Positions 1-11,787 are shown, numbered from the stretch's first letter. The stretch is 64,000 nt of DNA from Cryoendolithus antarcticus (GCA_002077065.1 NAJO01000054.1:1-64000), one strand, 5' to 3'. Numbers and translations: made by a program. The notes: generated by a model not told the origin, from the letters alone.

Positions 1-1402
1 GGCGTTCTCCTACGTATTAATTAGTATTACTAAGGCTCTTAAAGTACTAGCGCTAACGGCCGAGCATTAATCGCGTCTACTAGTTCTACTATATCTCGAT
101 GCTTACGTTCTCCTTACTCGTGCTATACCGGAAGGCGTCGTCTAGTATAATTAGCGTACTATTAGGCTTCGTGCGTACCGCTTTACTTAGAGCCTAATAG
201 GCGGCGGTAGCTAACGTAGTCTCTATACCGCGATTAGAGCGGATAACGAACGGTATTACGCCCTTATATACTACCGCCGCTACGTACTACGTAAGTACCG
301 AGACCTAAAAACGACCTATAATGCCGATATAGATCTATACGATATACCTTAAGTAGACGTCGATAGCTACGTAGATCTAAATACCCTATTTCTCGAGCTT
401 ATAGTAGCTATCTATTAATAGGTAGTAGTTCGGCCCTAGTACGATAATCTTACCTCGATATCGCTTCGCCTTCTATCGCCGTAGTTCGATAACTTCGCTA
501 TAGTTAATACGAGTAATAGTATAGAGCCGCTCCCTATAAAGCCGAATTAGTAACGAATCTACGGCGAAATAATACGGATACTAGGGTAGGGAAAGCGTTA
601 AGGGAATAGCTACGAATCCCGTAGCGAATCGATATAGATATAGTATAGTAAGATAGCGAATACCGTAGCGGATCGTACCGTCCGATAATGTTATACTTTA
701 AGCGTATAAACCGATATAGGTAGTGCTTACCAAGGTCCTTAATCTATCCCTATTCTATCTTATACGCTAGCTTATCTACTATAAGGGTATCTATCTACTT
801 ACGATTAGTACTAGGTACGCGCTACTTAAGACCTAACGCTAATCGTATTCGCTAGAGCCTCCTCTTTAATATAGGCTACCTATCCTCCGTAAGTATAAAG
901 ACGCTCTCGTCGTCGGAGTATTAGACCTCGAAGTAAAGGTACTTAATACGGTATATAAGGGCGAGGTCGGCATCGTAACGTAGTACGGCGGTAGCGATAC
1001 TACTATTAGTAAGGAATTAGCGGAAGGGTCGAATACTTATTCTAATATTATGTCTACTCGCGAGTAGCTAGGTAACTTCGCTATAGGTTAGCGAATCCTA
1101 GTAGAGCTAGCTACGAATCTCCTCGGTATACGGTTCGAGATTAATCCTAAGGCGTAGTATACTTAGAGGAGGGCGGTAGAGGTAGATAGTAGTTATAGAT
1201 AAGAAAGTATAGAAGAGGTAAATTACGCCCGGGGCATTAACCGGCGGGGAAGGCCGCTTCGTAAAGCTTATAGCGAATCGAGCGAATTAATAGTTAGGCT
1301 ATAGAGTAATTAATCTTCTATATAATATGCTAGTACGATTCGCTACGGGATTCGCGCTCTAGTACTCTAATTCGCTACTAGTGCCTTCGCCTATCCCTCC
1401 TA

Positions 1403-1798
1403 TAGTATCGCCGCCGCCTTACTAATTACCTCGTATAGCCGCTCGATCGGTTCGCGGTAAGCTTCGTATAGTATTCGCTACGCCTTACTATTCGCCCCTT
1501 CTAGTATCGCCGCCGCCTTACTAATTACCTCGTATAGCCGCTCGATCGGTTCGCTATAGGCCTTAATCGAATACTATGTCGGTTCGCTATAGGACTCTTC
1601 TAGATACTCCGCCGCCTTACTAATTATCTCGTATAGCCGCTCGATCGATTCGCTATAGGCCTTAATCGAATACTATATCGCTTCGCTATAAAACTCCTCT
1701 AGATACTCCGCCGCCTTACCGTAGGCCTCCTTAGTCTACTATGTCGCTTCGCCGTAGTATTCGTAGAGCTACTCCTTTACTTTACTACGTACTACGGT
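1403..1798 (-). repeat. 99-bp tandem repeat, four copies
   Basis: Copies begin at 1403, 1502, 1601 and 1700, each exactly 99 bp apart, with a weaker fifth copy near 1799. Each contains a segment resembling CCGCCGCCTTACTAATTA followed by a CGTATAGCCGCTCGATCG-like block. The period is 33 codons and stays in phase with the minus-strand ghost frame, so the repeat was probably protein-coding before mutation. Confidence 0.85.
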
Positions 1799-2489
1799 AG
1801 TCGTATCTATTACCTTACTATCCGTATCCGCTAACTAGTCTACCGCTTCGCTATATAATTCGTCTATCTCCGCCTACGCTTTAATAAGTACTACTACTAT
1901 CTCCGCTTCCGCCTTAATAAGATCTATCGCCTACTTACTATCCTCCTCCGTTCTACTAGGCTCCGTACTAACGGCTACCCTCCTTTAGGCCCTATAACTA
2001 CTTATTTAATAGAGGCTATAGAACGTATATACCTCGTCTACCTCTAACTAGAGCCTATAAGCTTTGCCCTTCCTTATTGACTCCTAGCGAAGCCTTAGCG
2101 AATCTATCCCCTCCTTAGTATCTATAATCTAGCTAGCGTAGTCGAGCCTACGGATATTATTAGGTATTACCTCCTCTACCTCTAGATCTCTCTCTACGTA
2201 AAGGAGAGTCTATTACTTAATCTCCTATGTCTTATCTAATTAATAGAAGAAGGCGGTCGTATCGGTTACCTCTAGCCTACGAATAGAATAGAGGCTATAG
2301 CGAACTAGTAGCGAATTAAGGTTTAGGGCGCTATAAGTAACTAATAGCGTAACGTAGTTATTAGCTATAGCGGCGGTATAAAGTAAGGCTATATAGGCGG
2401 CGTAGAGAGGAGTTATAGAGGCGAGTAATAGAATGCGGCGGAGAGTAGCGACTAGTAGCGAACGCATAGCGAATCGGCTTAAACGACGT

Positions 2490-2585
2490 AGCGGTAATAG
2501 CGGTAATAGCGGTAATAGCGGTAATGGCGGTGATAGCGGTAATGGCGGTGATAGCGGTAAGACGGTAAGACGGTAAGACGATAAG
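2490..2585. repeat. 9-bp microsatellite (GGTAATAGC type)
   Basis: Tandem 9-bp units of the form GGTAATAGC, with GGTAATGGC and GGTGATAGC variants, run from about 2490, degrading into GGTAAGAC units near 2560-2585. On the minus strand the units encode Leu-Pro-Leu-Pro-rich repeats inside the first open segment of the ghost gene. Confidence 0.8.
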
Positions 2586-2660
2586 AAGGTGGAGTACGCG
2601 AAACCACTACGAATGCATAGCGAAGCGTACTTCTCGGCGAAATATCTTAGCACTTAACTT

Positions 2661-3869
2661 TCAAAAAGCAGCGGTGGTACCACTAATCAACCGTCCGCGA
2701 GCCCCCGGACGGACAAATATCACTAGGGCAAGTTGGGTTCAAGTCCGGGGTCAGCAAACGGTGCTCTCTACAACGACACTGAGATCTACATAGTATCTCA
2801 TCTCTGCCTCGAATTAACTCAAAGCTATTATACACTGTCTCCGCGATCGCCGAGCTATGGCCGCTAGTCAACGGAGAAATAGGGCACTTTACATCCACTT
2901 CCCTTCTTCGATGGGACGAATGGCCGATGCAGACCACTCTAGCTTTCCTGGGCGGTCGTTCATGTGGGCAAGATTCCTACTGCAGTCAATCATCGCAAGC
3001 CGTGCTCATCTTTGCGGGCGATTGTCTCTGAAGGTAAACGCACACGGGAACATACTGCAGGCTTTGTCATTGGTAGAGGCTGCAGAGACTTGATCCAGAC
3101 TCCGTCGCTAGTCTCTCTGATGCCATACTTGCGGTCTCAGAGGTCTCGCGGTGTTTGACGGCAGACTCTCAGCTCCGCGCTTGCCACACAGGACGGACAT
3201 AACACCGAAACTCAGTCTGCTTGCCTGCAGATGCGGAGAACCTTGCCCATTAGCATGACCTGGAAGGGCATGTCGGAACGCTCGCCAAGACCTAAGTATG
3301 CCTTCGCCGCCTCTGATAATACGGGACGACAAATGCCTTGGGATGATACGTTTCAACACAGGCGCGTGTGCCCCAGTCTCGGGCTGGAGCGGCCACGGCG
3401 TCCTCCCAAAGGTCTTTCAGCATACTCGATGAACACAAACTTACAGCGTTTCCACCCAGCCCGTTGGGAGACACCTTATCCTGGACCACGATCACTTGAC
3501 TCGCGCGAGTGGGGAGTCCACAGCCTTAGCCACAGAACACGACTCGAGTCTATCCGACAAAGACGAGCTAGCACGGCGGCTACCGAAGCTACGACTGCTT
3601 GACCAGCGCCATGCAGGTCACGGTCTCGGCGTTGGAGTCTATACCCCGCTGTCAATGTCGTGAAGTGCGGAGTGTGGAGGGGTGATGAGTGGAGGGACCG
3701 CGGGAACGTATTGTTCGTTGCCGATGTGGCGGACAACCTGTACTGATATGAGGCCAGCATGATCCAGCCTTCCTGCTGTCGATCGACGCCCCTACTTCCT
3801 GACTAGGTATTCCTCTCATCGTCCTATTTACCACTGAAACACTGTTCGCCGTCTCGAGTGACTCCCAAT
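2661..3869. other. Intergenic, no supported gene
   Basis: Normal-composition DNA between the RIP relic and the sugar transporter. Short open frames exist on both strands, but none has a recognisable domain, credible exon structure or coding-like composition. A T-arm-like GGTTCAAGTCC at about 2727 was examined and rejected as a tRNA. The right end presumably holds the promoter and 5' leader of the transporter. Confidence 0.6.
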
Positions 3870-6009
3870 ATGAATGACAAGTACGAGGCCACTCACGATG
3901 ACGACTTGGGCAAAGGCCCGGTGGTCAAAGAAGCCAATGTGCACTCTGTGGCCCTCACCGAGGCTCTCGAGGCGCGGAAGCCGAAGCTATGGTCTCGTAG
4001 CATGATCCAGCTGTACCTCATCATGGGTAAGTCATGCTTGTGCTGGGCTGCTATTGCACCAGAGGCATACCAAGCGTCACCTAGCCAGGGACCCTAAGAG
4101 AAGCTGCTGCATGTGTATCAACTGCTAACACCTTCACAGGCGTTGGCTACCTCGTTTCGACACTCAACGGCTACGACAGCAGTCTCATGGGTGCTATCAA
4201 CGCCATGGAAGGCTACCAGAAGACGTTTGGTCTCACCGGAGAAGGCAGTAGCACCGGCATCATCTTCATCATCTACAACTGCGGCCAGATTGCAGCCTTC
4301 CCGTTCTGTGGCTTCTTCGCCGATGGCTACGGTCGAAGGGTCTGTATGTTCGTCGGATGCGCTCTAGTAATCGTCGGTATGTGTGGTCTGTATTGACACA
4401 ACTGTGGGCATGACGCTGACGATGCTCTAGGCACGGTGATTCAGGCTACGGCACACGAGACCGGCCAATTCATCGGCGGCCGTTTCGTCCTTGGCTTCGG
4501 CGGTATGTGATCGTCTGTATACACGGACGAGTCCGCAAGCAATGCTGATCATCCGTAGCTTCGATTGCTAGCGCAGCTGGACCCGCTTATACTGTTGAGC
4601 TTGCGCATCCGGCTTGTACGTAGATATCTCTCCTGAGCGCTGTGATCCACCATTGACTTGAGGCGCAGACCGCGGCACCATGGCCGGGCTCTACAACGTG
4701 TGTTGGTGGCTCGGCAACATCCTCGCCGGCTGGACGACATACGGTACCAACCTACACTTCCCAGGCTCTGCGTGGGCATGGAGGGTACCAACGATCACGC
4801 AATGCCTGCTTCCCGGCATTGTGATGTGCCTCGTCATGTTCTTCCCTGAATCACCCAGGTGGCTCATCATGAAGGATCGTCGGGAAGAAGCCATCGCGGT
4901 ACTGGCCAAGTATCATGGCGAAGGCGACCGGAACTCCCCTCTCGTTGAGCTGCAGGTCCGTGAAATTGTCGAGGATATGTCGAGTGCTACAGACAACAAC
5001 CCGTAAGTCTGCTAGAACGATGTCGTGGAATATGTACAGCACGCTGACAACGACAGGTGGTGGCAATTCAAGGAGCTTTTCAACACTCGGGCAGCGCGCT
5101 ACCGCCTGTACTTGGTCATTTGCATGGCTTTCTTCGGGCAGTGGAGTGGCAACAATGTGGTGAGTAGTCGCTCGATCGTCCGGCACCGATGGAATGCAAG
5201 GAGCTGACACGATCAGGCCTCGTACTTCATGCCCGCCATGCTCAAAAGCGCTGGAATCCTCGACACAAATCGACAGTTGCTGATCAACGCAATCAATCCG
5301 ATCTTCTCGATGCTGGCGGCGATCTACGGCGCCACACTACTCGACAAGCTGGGCAGACGAGTCATGCTCATGGGCGGTCTTGTAGGCGCTCTGTTCTCCT
5401 ATGTTCTCCTTACGGCTTTCACCGCCGTGTCCGCTGAGAAGCCGAATCTAGCCTATGGAACCATCGTCGCGATCTTTCTTTTCGGTGTCTTCTTTGCGTA
5501 AGTGTTTGTGCCTTCGCCGAGGTCGACCATGCGTTGCTGACTTTACACGACAGATGGGGCTGGACACCACTGCAGACGCTATATGCAGTCGAGGTTCTCG
5601 AAAACCGCACCCGCGCGAAGGGTAGCGGGCTGAATTTCCTCTTCCTCAACGTCGCCATGGTCGTGAACACGTACGTCACTTCAGATTTCTTCATTGGCGT
5701 TGGCACTGACATAGACATAGCTACGGCATAAGCGTCGGCATCGCCAAGATTGGCTGGAAGCTGTACTTAGTGTACATTGTGTGGATCTGTGTTGAGCTTG
5801 TCACCGTAAGCATTCCCCCGACCGATCTCAGCTCTAAGTGCCGCGCTGACTCGTGTCTTCAGATCTTCTTCTTCTTTGTTGAGACCAAGGGTAGATCCTT
5901 GGAGGAGCTCAGCGAGATCTTCGAGGCCAAGAACCCGCGAAAGGCATCGACGCGAAAAGTCAAGGTCGCTGTCACCGAGAACGGGACAGTGCTGGAGACT
6001 GAATCGTAG
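3870..6009 (+). CDS. MFS sugar transporter (sugar porter family)
   Basis: Ten exons: 3870-4026, 4140-4376, 4431-4502, 4559-4615, 4669-5002, 5057-5159, 5217-5497, 5554-5670, 5721-5805, 5863-6009, giving 529 residues. Every donor and acceptor is GT/AG and the reading frame closes. Sugar-porter marks are visible: GYDSSLMG after helix 1, DGYGRR in the first cytoplasmic loop, a PESPRWL motif before the central loop, DKLGRR in the second half, and ETKGRSLEE at the end of the last helix. Twelve membrane helices are expected. The WSGNNVASYF stretch in helix 7 is closest in feel to lactose/cellodextrin-permease-like members, so a disaccharide or oligosaccharide substrate is possible; this is inference. 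The ATG at 3870 is preferred because upstream in-frame sequence has no ATG. Nine introns make it by far the most interrupted gene here. Confidence 0.93.
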
Positions 6010-6184
6010 ATGGCATGGGTGCCAAGGAGTCACACTACGATCGTTAGTAGCCAGGTGTAAGCTTCGTAAAATGATGATCCGGCCCAGTTGTTGCGATCGA
6101 GTTCCCTTATGTGATTGCGTAAGCCGAAGCGCTGTCGCTGCCATCTGTCGGCTAAGATGACGAATCCGATCAACCCATCATGCC

Positions 6185-7441
6185 CTATCCTTTGCCCGAG
6201 TACACCGCATCAAGTCCGTCCTCACTATCGGAGTCTCTCCTTGGGCGAACACTTTGGGCCTCTGTGGTACCAAGTCGCTTGAGGGGAACGCGGGACGTCC
6301 CACTATCGTGACTGCCCAGCCTGCGCAATGCATGGTGGGCATCTCCGCGCTCAGCATGGGCGCTTAGCTGCGATCGATCTGCAGTTCTCGACCGCTGCGT
6401 GCCGCTGTGCGAGCCATAGATATTGGACGAAGCGTCCTTCCGATGGCGAAAGTAGGATATCAGACCACGAAGGGGAGCCAGGTTGGCGGCGATGATGCCG
6501 AGGTTGACTTCAATCGTCATCCAGGTGCCAGTTGGGGTGTACCCATCTGTGTGGTGAGGCTGTCAGTGAAAGCAACGGCGAGAAGCAGATGCCGAGGTCT
6601 GTGGTCTTACAAGTGGTGTCTGAGATGTTGAGGCCGAGTGAGGAAGCACGGAGAGCCGCAAACGAGGTAGCGCTAATGGAATAGATTGTTAGTCTACTGG
6701 ACGGGCCTGCGAAGGCGAGCTGTACTTACACGAGTCCGAGTCCCATCAATACGCATATGCCCACCTTCTTCCGCGTCGGTAGTTGAAGCTTCCATAGGAT
6801 GACGATAGGAAGCAGTGAGCATAGTAGATCCGTGAAGACTGAGAATGCTGTGGATGTGTCAGCTAACACAAAAGCAAGCTGCGTGAGATGTACTGTATCA
6901 TACAGGCTTGAACGTAGATCGAGTAGATCCGTAAGTTTGGACTCCTGCACTTCCCGGCAGAGCGGTTCCAGAAGGCATACACAGGCGTGCATTCGACCAT
7001 AAGAGCGATGATAGCCTCAAGCGTAGTGAGCGACATACAAGTGATGATCACATATATGAACCACGAGAAGTGCTTGGTGGTCTTGATCCGCAGCAGTAAC
7101 AGGCAGATCGAGGTCTTGATCAAGCACAGCGTGATGAACAGGATGACCTGATTGATCCAACTCAGCTTGCCAACCTCCACGATTGCGCTCTTCTCCAAAG
7201 CGCAGGCATGGTGTCCCTTGCCACTCGCCACGCCAACAATGTTAATCGCCCCCAAGGCGATGGAGAGCAGGCAGGCGACTGTGATAGTAGCATCGTCTCC
7301 GCCAAGGGCTTTGTCGCGTCCTCGGACCCAGAGCCGGAGAGCAGTAGTGACGATTGTCGGGGCGAAGAAGACGTAGGTCGTTATCAGTAGCATGTACCCA
7401 ATGTCTTCCGGATTGCAGCCTGAGCGTAATGTTGTAGCCAT
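6185..7441 (-). CDS. PTH11-like integral membrane protein (fungal rhodopsin domain)
   Basis: Four exons on the minus strand: 7441-6904, 6847-6730, 6672-6611, 6546-6185, encoding 359 residues. The N-terminal GCNPEDIGYML, the RLWVRGRDKALGGDDATI loop, and the FWNRSAGKC segment are characteristic of the SAT4/PTH11-type seven-helix family (Rhodopsin_fungal). The last exon begins with TWMTIEVNLGIIAANL, the usual seventh-helix signature, followed by a hydrophilic tail of about 85 residues rich in Ser, Arg and Asp. No CFEM domain precedes the first helix. The third exon was placed using a CTAAC branch site just upstream of 6672. Family members include the appressorium receptor Pth11, but most are orphan; ligand and role here are unknown. 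Its 3' end converges on the sugar transporter. Confidence 0.9.
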
Positions 7442-8735
7442 GATTGTCGTTGACTCGTGCCAGCTGTGACACAGTGCAGAGCTTCAGTCAGGCAGTTCGC
7501 GGAGGTAGTCATAAATACTGATGAAACAGACCTGGAGACGCAGAGAGCTCGACATTTGAGAGCGCCAGCAACCCTGGCTGAAGGTCATGCCATCGCTGCA
7601 TTGCTGCAACACCGTCTCGCGAGAATTTGGGAGAGAGCTCCTGCGTGGCCTCATTCAACTATCATGCAGGTAAATGCAACTTTGTTAGATTAAGCGGGGC
7701 TTGTACCAAGGCTTCGCGGGATGCGGCATCGTTCGCCTGAGCATGCGAAAGTGCCATGCCAAGCAATATCACTAGCCCAGCTCAGGTCTGCATCTAGTCG
7801 AAGACATGCGGATTTGCTGTTTCTTGCTCGTGTTGAAACATTGCAGCTGTGAGAATTTGCGAAGTTATCAGCAGGTATGTGCTGTATGGAGATCGCGTTG
7901 TCGAGCGCGTGGTACCGAGAGCGCAGTATCCAGAAGGAGGGAGCACATCAGCATATTAAGTACGGTAGGCTCTCCAAGAGCGACGCTCCGCGAAATTGCT
8001 GCTTCACTCTTCGGGCGCATGTGCTCGCAACAACAGATTCATCTCCACAGTAGGTCGCCCTGGAAGTCAGGTATCATGGCGCGCGTGCCAGATCCACAAG
8101 GCAGAACTCTTTGTGCATGGGAACATCAACTACTCGGAGAAGCGGTGTTGGTGAATTTGTGACCGCCGAGTACACCACTGCATGGTGGAGCTCAATCGCG
8201 TACCTGAACATCGCTACGATTCATTAGGCGATGACAGGTTGTTGGTGTCTGCAGGATCGTGCAGGGTAGCGAAGAGGCACAGGCGATGTCTATTTAGGCC
8301 GGACAAGGTTCACGCGGCAGCACCCTTGGGATCTCGAGCCGTCTCGTGTTCCGGCCACACTCCCTCCGCAGCATCAAGTTGCCAACATCCTCTTTTGGCC
8401 CGTTCACACAGATGCCAATCAAAAGCTGCATAATCCTTCACGGGCGGGACCTGCATTCGACTGTGCCGCCCGACATGCGCGATCCTCACCAATGTGCGAA
8501 TGGTCTCAAGTGCCGGTGGCGCCACTGCGTGGGTGGCTGCTTTTGCAGGAACATGTCTATGCACCTTATCATTAGATGAGTATAGCCGCAAAGCGATCCA
8601 CACTGTGAGGACGATCGGCCTGTAAAGCACGTCGTACCATTTATGTGCGATGTTTCTCATTGTCGGCTTCCTTTCTCTTCGCCTGCTATTACCATTGACG
8701 CGTGAGGGTTCTGCCTGACGTGCCAGGTAAACGCC
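7442..8735. other. Intergenic between divergent genes
   Basis: Separates the minus-strand receptor from the plus-strand oxidoreductase, so it should contain both promoters. Frames of about 118 codons (7806-8162, +) and 116 codons (8310-8660, -) show no domain, signal peptide or splice-supported extension, and I do not annotate them. Confidence 0.6.
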
Positions 8736-10600
8736 ATGAGCATGCTTTCCTACGCCACCGCACTGTTGGCGCTGAGCCTACTTGCGCCAGCTGCCACGCT
8801 CGCTGCTCCTAGTCAAGCCACGTACGACTTTGTGAGTCTGATTAATTCCTGTAATACTGCTTGTAGCCGCGCTGACCTTGAAAGGTCGTGGTTGGAGGCG
8901 GGATCGGAGGAGTCACTGTAGCGAAGCGTGTTGCAGAGTATCTCCCAGGCAAGACGGTGTTACTCATCGAAGCTGGGCCAGACGGCCGGGCTAATCCCCA
9001 GATCTACATCCCAGGCCGCAAAGGAAGTCTGCTCGGCTCGGCCTATGACTGGAACTTCACGACTATCCCACAGCCAGCGGCGAACGACCGTGTCTTGGCT
9101 CAAGGTCGTGGTCGAGTCCTCGGTGGCAGCTCAGCGTTAAACCTGCTTTCGTGGGATCGCGGCGCCAAGGTAGACTACAATTCTTGGGAGGAGTTGGGCA
9201 ATTCCGGATGGGGTTGGGACGAGCTGTTCCCCTTCATGAAGAAGGCTGAGACGTATCAGCCCTCGTCCGTCAATGGCGCGAGTGGCATCCAGGGTACTGG
9301 GTTCACCGGGCCCATCCATTACTTGGTGAATCGTCTCACATCTGCTCAGAACGAAGCTTTTTTTCCCGCAGTTGCTAGCCTCGGACTGAAGCAGACATAC
9401 GACTTCTTGGCAGGCCAACCCCTGGGCTGGATGAGGCACACCAGCAATATCCTCCAGTCCAACTACACCCGCAGCTACAGCCCTGCGTACCTCGCCGAGG
9501 CCACGACAAACCTGCACGTTCTACTCAACTCAACAGTGGCAAAGGTGAATATCGACGGCTCCAAGTGCGCGAAAGGCGTCACTCTCCTCGATGGCACCAT
9601 CATCTACGCCAAGCGCGAAGTCATTCTCTCCGCTGGAAGCATCCAATCGCCGCAGCTTCTCGAGCTCTCCGGTGTTGGGAACGCCACCATTCTGGCCGCA
9701 GCTGGCGTAAAGCAGCTCGTCAACTTGCCCAGCGTTGGTGAGAACCTACAAGATCACATCCGCATCGTCGCAACCTACCAGTTGAAGCCGAACTACACAT
9801 CACCTGACATTCTGCGCTTTAATGCGACGTACGCAGCTGAGCAGCTAGCCCTCTACAACCGCAACGTCACCTCTCTATACGATAACGCTGGTACTGCATA
9901 CTTGTACGCCAACTTCCTTCAAGCGCAAGGAAATGACACCGCTCTCGTAGCCGCAGCTGAAGGCGCGCAAACTGGCACCGCAGTGTACAAGAAGAAGCTC
10001 CAAAACCTCAAGGACAAGTCTCGGGGCGCTGCGCAGCTTGAAGTCTTGCTCTCGGATGGCTATCTCGGCAACAAAGGCTACCCAGTGAATGGCACAGCGC
10101 TCTACGGCAGCCAGTTCTTTGCACTAATTGGTGTGCTCATGCATCCTTTCTCAGTTGGTTCCACGCACTTGAACGCTTCGTCCTCCATCGTCTCGAAGCC
10201 ACGCTTCAACCCCAACTACCTCAGCAACCCCTACGACGCCGCAGCCATTACGCAGATTGCCAAGTACCTCCGCAAGATCGCCAATACGCCTCCTCTGAGC
10301 AATACTTGGCAGTCAGAGTACGAGCCCGGTGTACCATTGACTACAGATGCCGAGTGGACCGCGTGGGCGCGTCAAAACTTCCTCAGTATCTGGCATCCCG
10401 TCGGTACATGCGCTATGCTGCCGAAGTCGAAGGGTGGTGTCGTCGACACCGAGCTCAAGGTGTATGGCGTGAACGGTCTTAGGGTGGTAGATGCTAGCGT
10501 CATCCCGATGCTTCAAAGTGGGCATATAAGCACGGGGATCTACGGGATTGCTGAGAAGGCTGCGGCTGCTATTGGCAAAGAGTGGAAGGGAGTTCATTGA
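8736..10600 (+). CDS. Secreted GMC oxidoreductase (aryl-alcohol oxidase-like)
   Basis: Two exons, 8736-8831 and 8885-10600, encode 603 residues. Residues 1-23 form a signal peptide ending in an Ala-rich stretch. The intron falls just before the FAD-binding motif VVVGGGIGG. GMC signature 1 (GRGRVLGGSSALN) and signature 2 (GSIQSPQLLELSGVG) are both intact. The C-terminal catalytic histidines are at about 536 in WHPVGT and 579 in SGHIST, 43 residues apart, close to the spacing in aryl-alcohol oxidase. Length fits the family. Expected chemistry is FAD-dependent oxidation of an alcohol with hydrogen peroxide release (oxidase) or electron transfer to a quinone (dehydrogenase); sequence alone does not say which. 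Many N-glycosylation sequons (NXT/S) agree with secretion. Confidence 0.93.
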
Positions 10601-10940
10601 GCAAGTTGTGAATGTTGTACATAGCTGGATTTCGTGAGGCGAATCTGTATGTGATCTCAGAATCTCCAACTCTCCAACACGCGATCTCTCGCGCGCGATA
10701 TCCCATCGTCCAAGTATTCAGATCGACTTTGCATCACGAACCTCGTGTGCAGGCGAATTTGAATCTCGCAGCATGCAATACATCATGGCAGATCTAGTAG
10801 TGTAGGCGAACCTTATTCCATCACGCCTTGCGCGTGTACCGTTGTCGCTGACTACAGATTAGTGCAAGATTCTGCATGTCCAGCAACTGTAGTTCTGAGT
10901 GCCACAATTCCATCAAGAGCGTTTTAGACCCATCCGGACA
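10601..10940. promoter_or_regulatory. Short intergenic region upstream of NTF2-like gene
   Basis: Gap of 340 bp between two plus-strand genes; it must hold the GMC gene terminator and the promoter of the NTF2-like gene. No recognised regulatory motif was seen. Confidence 0.4.
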
Positions 10941-11746
10941 ATGGACGACCCCACGAACGATGTCTCCTCCCTGATCCACGCCCTAACTCGCGGTTCCCCA
11001 AGCGAGCAACAAACTGCAATACAGACTTACTTCACCTCCTCGGCCTCATTCTCGCACCCTTTCTGCCGTACAGGCTCGTTCGAAGGCTCCCGCTATCTGA
11101 TCTTAAAGATCTATCAGTGGTACAAGATCCTCTCGCCAAAGATAGAACTCGAGATTCATAGTGTCGGTATGTCAACCACGCCTGGTGACGCACATTTACA
11201 ACATTGCTGAAGTGATGATCCCCAGCATTCGACCCCAAATCCCTCGTCATCTTCGTCAGCCTGACGCAACTTTTCACCCCCTTCCTCGCTCCCATCTTCG
11301 CCAACCGCGTAGACTTGGACGTTAAACTCAGGCTAATCCAACATCGCCACACTGGCAAATACTACATCACTTCCCAGACAGATCTCTACACGATAGATCA
11401 ATGGGTCCGCTTCCTCATTCCTTGGGGCATCGGGACGGCAATGGTGTGTTTTCTACAGTTTCTGGCCACGCTGGGGTGTGTACTGGGGGCGTGGGTGGGG
11501 GCGCCGATTACTTGGGCGAGGGAACGGATGACCGGGCAGGGTCAGGGGACGGGAAGGCTGGGTGAGATGCGAGAGAACGGGATCGGTAAGACTGCCGGTA
11601 AGGCGACGGGGGCAATCGAGCACGAGGCCGAGAAGGTGGAGGAGCTCGTGGAAGAAGCTAGGCGAGCCGCGCTGCAGGCCGATGATGAGCGGGCAGAGGC
11701 AACTGGGCTGGAGCTGTACGGCAAGATGCAATTCGTGACAACGTGA
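10941..11746 (+). CDS. SigF-like NTF2-like domain protein
   Basis: Two exons, 10941-11166 and 11226-11746, encode 248 residues. The N-terminal half (about 1-150) matches the fungal SnoaL/NTF2-like family annotated SigF-like: MDDP start, FTSSASFSHPFCRTGSF, LKIYQWYKILSP, then TGKYYITSQTDLYTIDQWVRF. A hydrophobic stretch at about 155-185 is a likely membrane anchor, followed by a charged, Ala/Glu-rich helical tail. Most family members end near the hydrophobic segment, so the tail of about 60 residues (KTAGKATGAIEHEAEKVEEL) is a lineage feature. Biochemical function is unknown; NTF2-like folds often bind small hydrophobic ligands. The gene converges on UTP8, whose stop lies about 40 bp downstream. 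Confidence 0.85.
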
Positions 11747-11787
11747 CGCTCAGGTTAGGGCAGGCCCAGAGGCATTCGTTTGTACAT

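Larger units (their letters stand above)
1..2640. repeat. RIP-mutated repeat relic (CpA/TpG-depleted)
   Basis: The dinucleotides CA and TG are almost absent while TA is very frequent and CG is retained, on both strands, up to about position 2640; normal composition then resumes abruptly. This is the footprint expected of C-to-T mutation in CpA context, i.e. repeat-induced point mutation (RIP), a known process in ascomycetes acting on duplicated DNA. The element continues past the left edge of the window, so its full length, termini and class cannot be judged. No intact transposase, integrase or reverse transcriptase was recognised in any frame. The right part (about 1300-2653) retains a readable ghost frame on the minus strand and is listed separately. 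Confidence 0.85.
1300..2653 (-). pseudogene. RIP-degraded coding region with 33-residue repeats
   Basis: One minus-strand frame stays readable from 2653 down to about 1300, interrupted only by TAA and TAG triplets, which is what CpA-to-TpA change makes from glutamine codons (TGA is not expected because TG is depleted). The first segment, 2653-2240, is open and contains a Pro/Leu-rich stretch. Past the stop the frame continues as a Lys/Glu-rich, helix-like sequence and then enters four repeats of 33 codons built on IERLYE, ISKAA and SIKAYSE. In repeat copies the stop falls at the equivalent position, as expected if the ancestral residue was conserved. I do not recognise the family; the amphipathic repeats recall LEA-like or coiled proteins, but that is only resemblance. 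It could be a duplicated host gene or cargo of a transposon. Confidence 0.6.

Noticed and set aside
2690..2760. tRNA-like T-arm (GGTTCAAGTCC) in plus strand
   Set aside because: The T-stem pairs only at two positions (GGG against CCG), and no D-arm, anticodon arm or acceptor stem can be built around it.
3231..3602. 123-codon open frame, plus strand
   Set aside because: Arg/Pro/Ser-rich composition as expected of random GC-rich DNA; no domain and no splice-supported extension.
8310..8660. 116-codon open frame, minus strand
   Set aside because: No domain, no signal peptide, and sits in a divergent promoter region.
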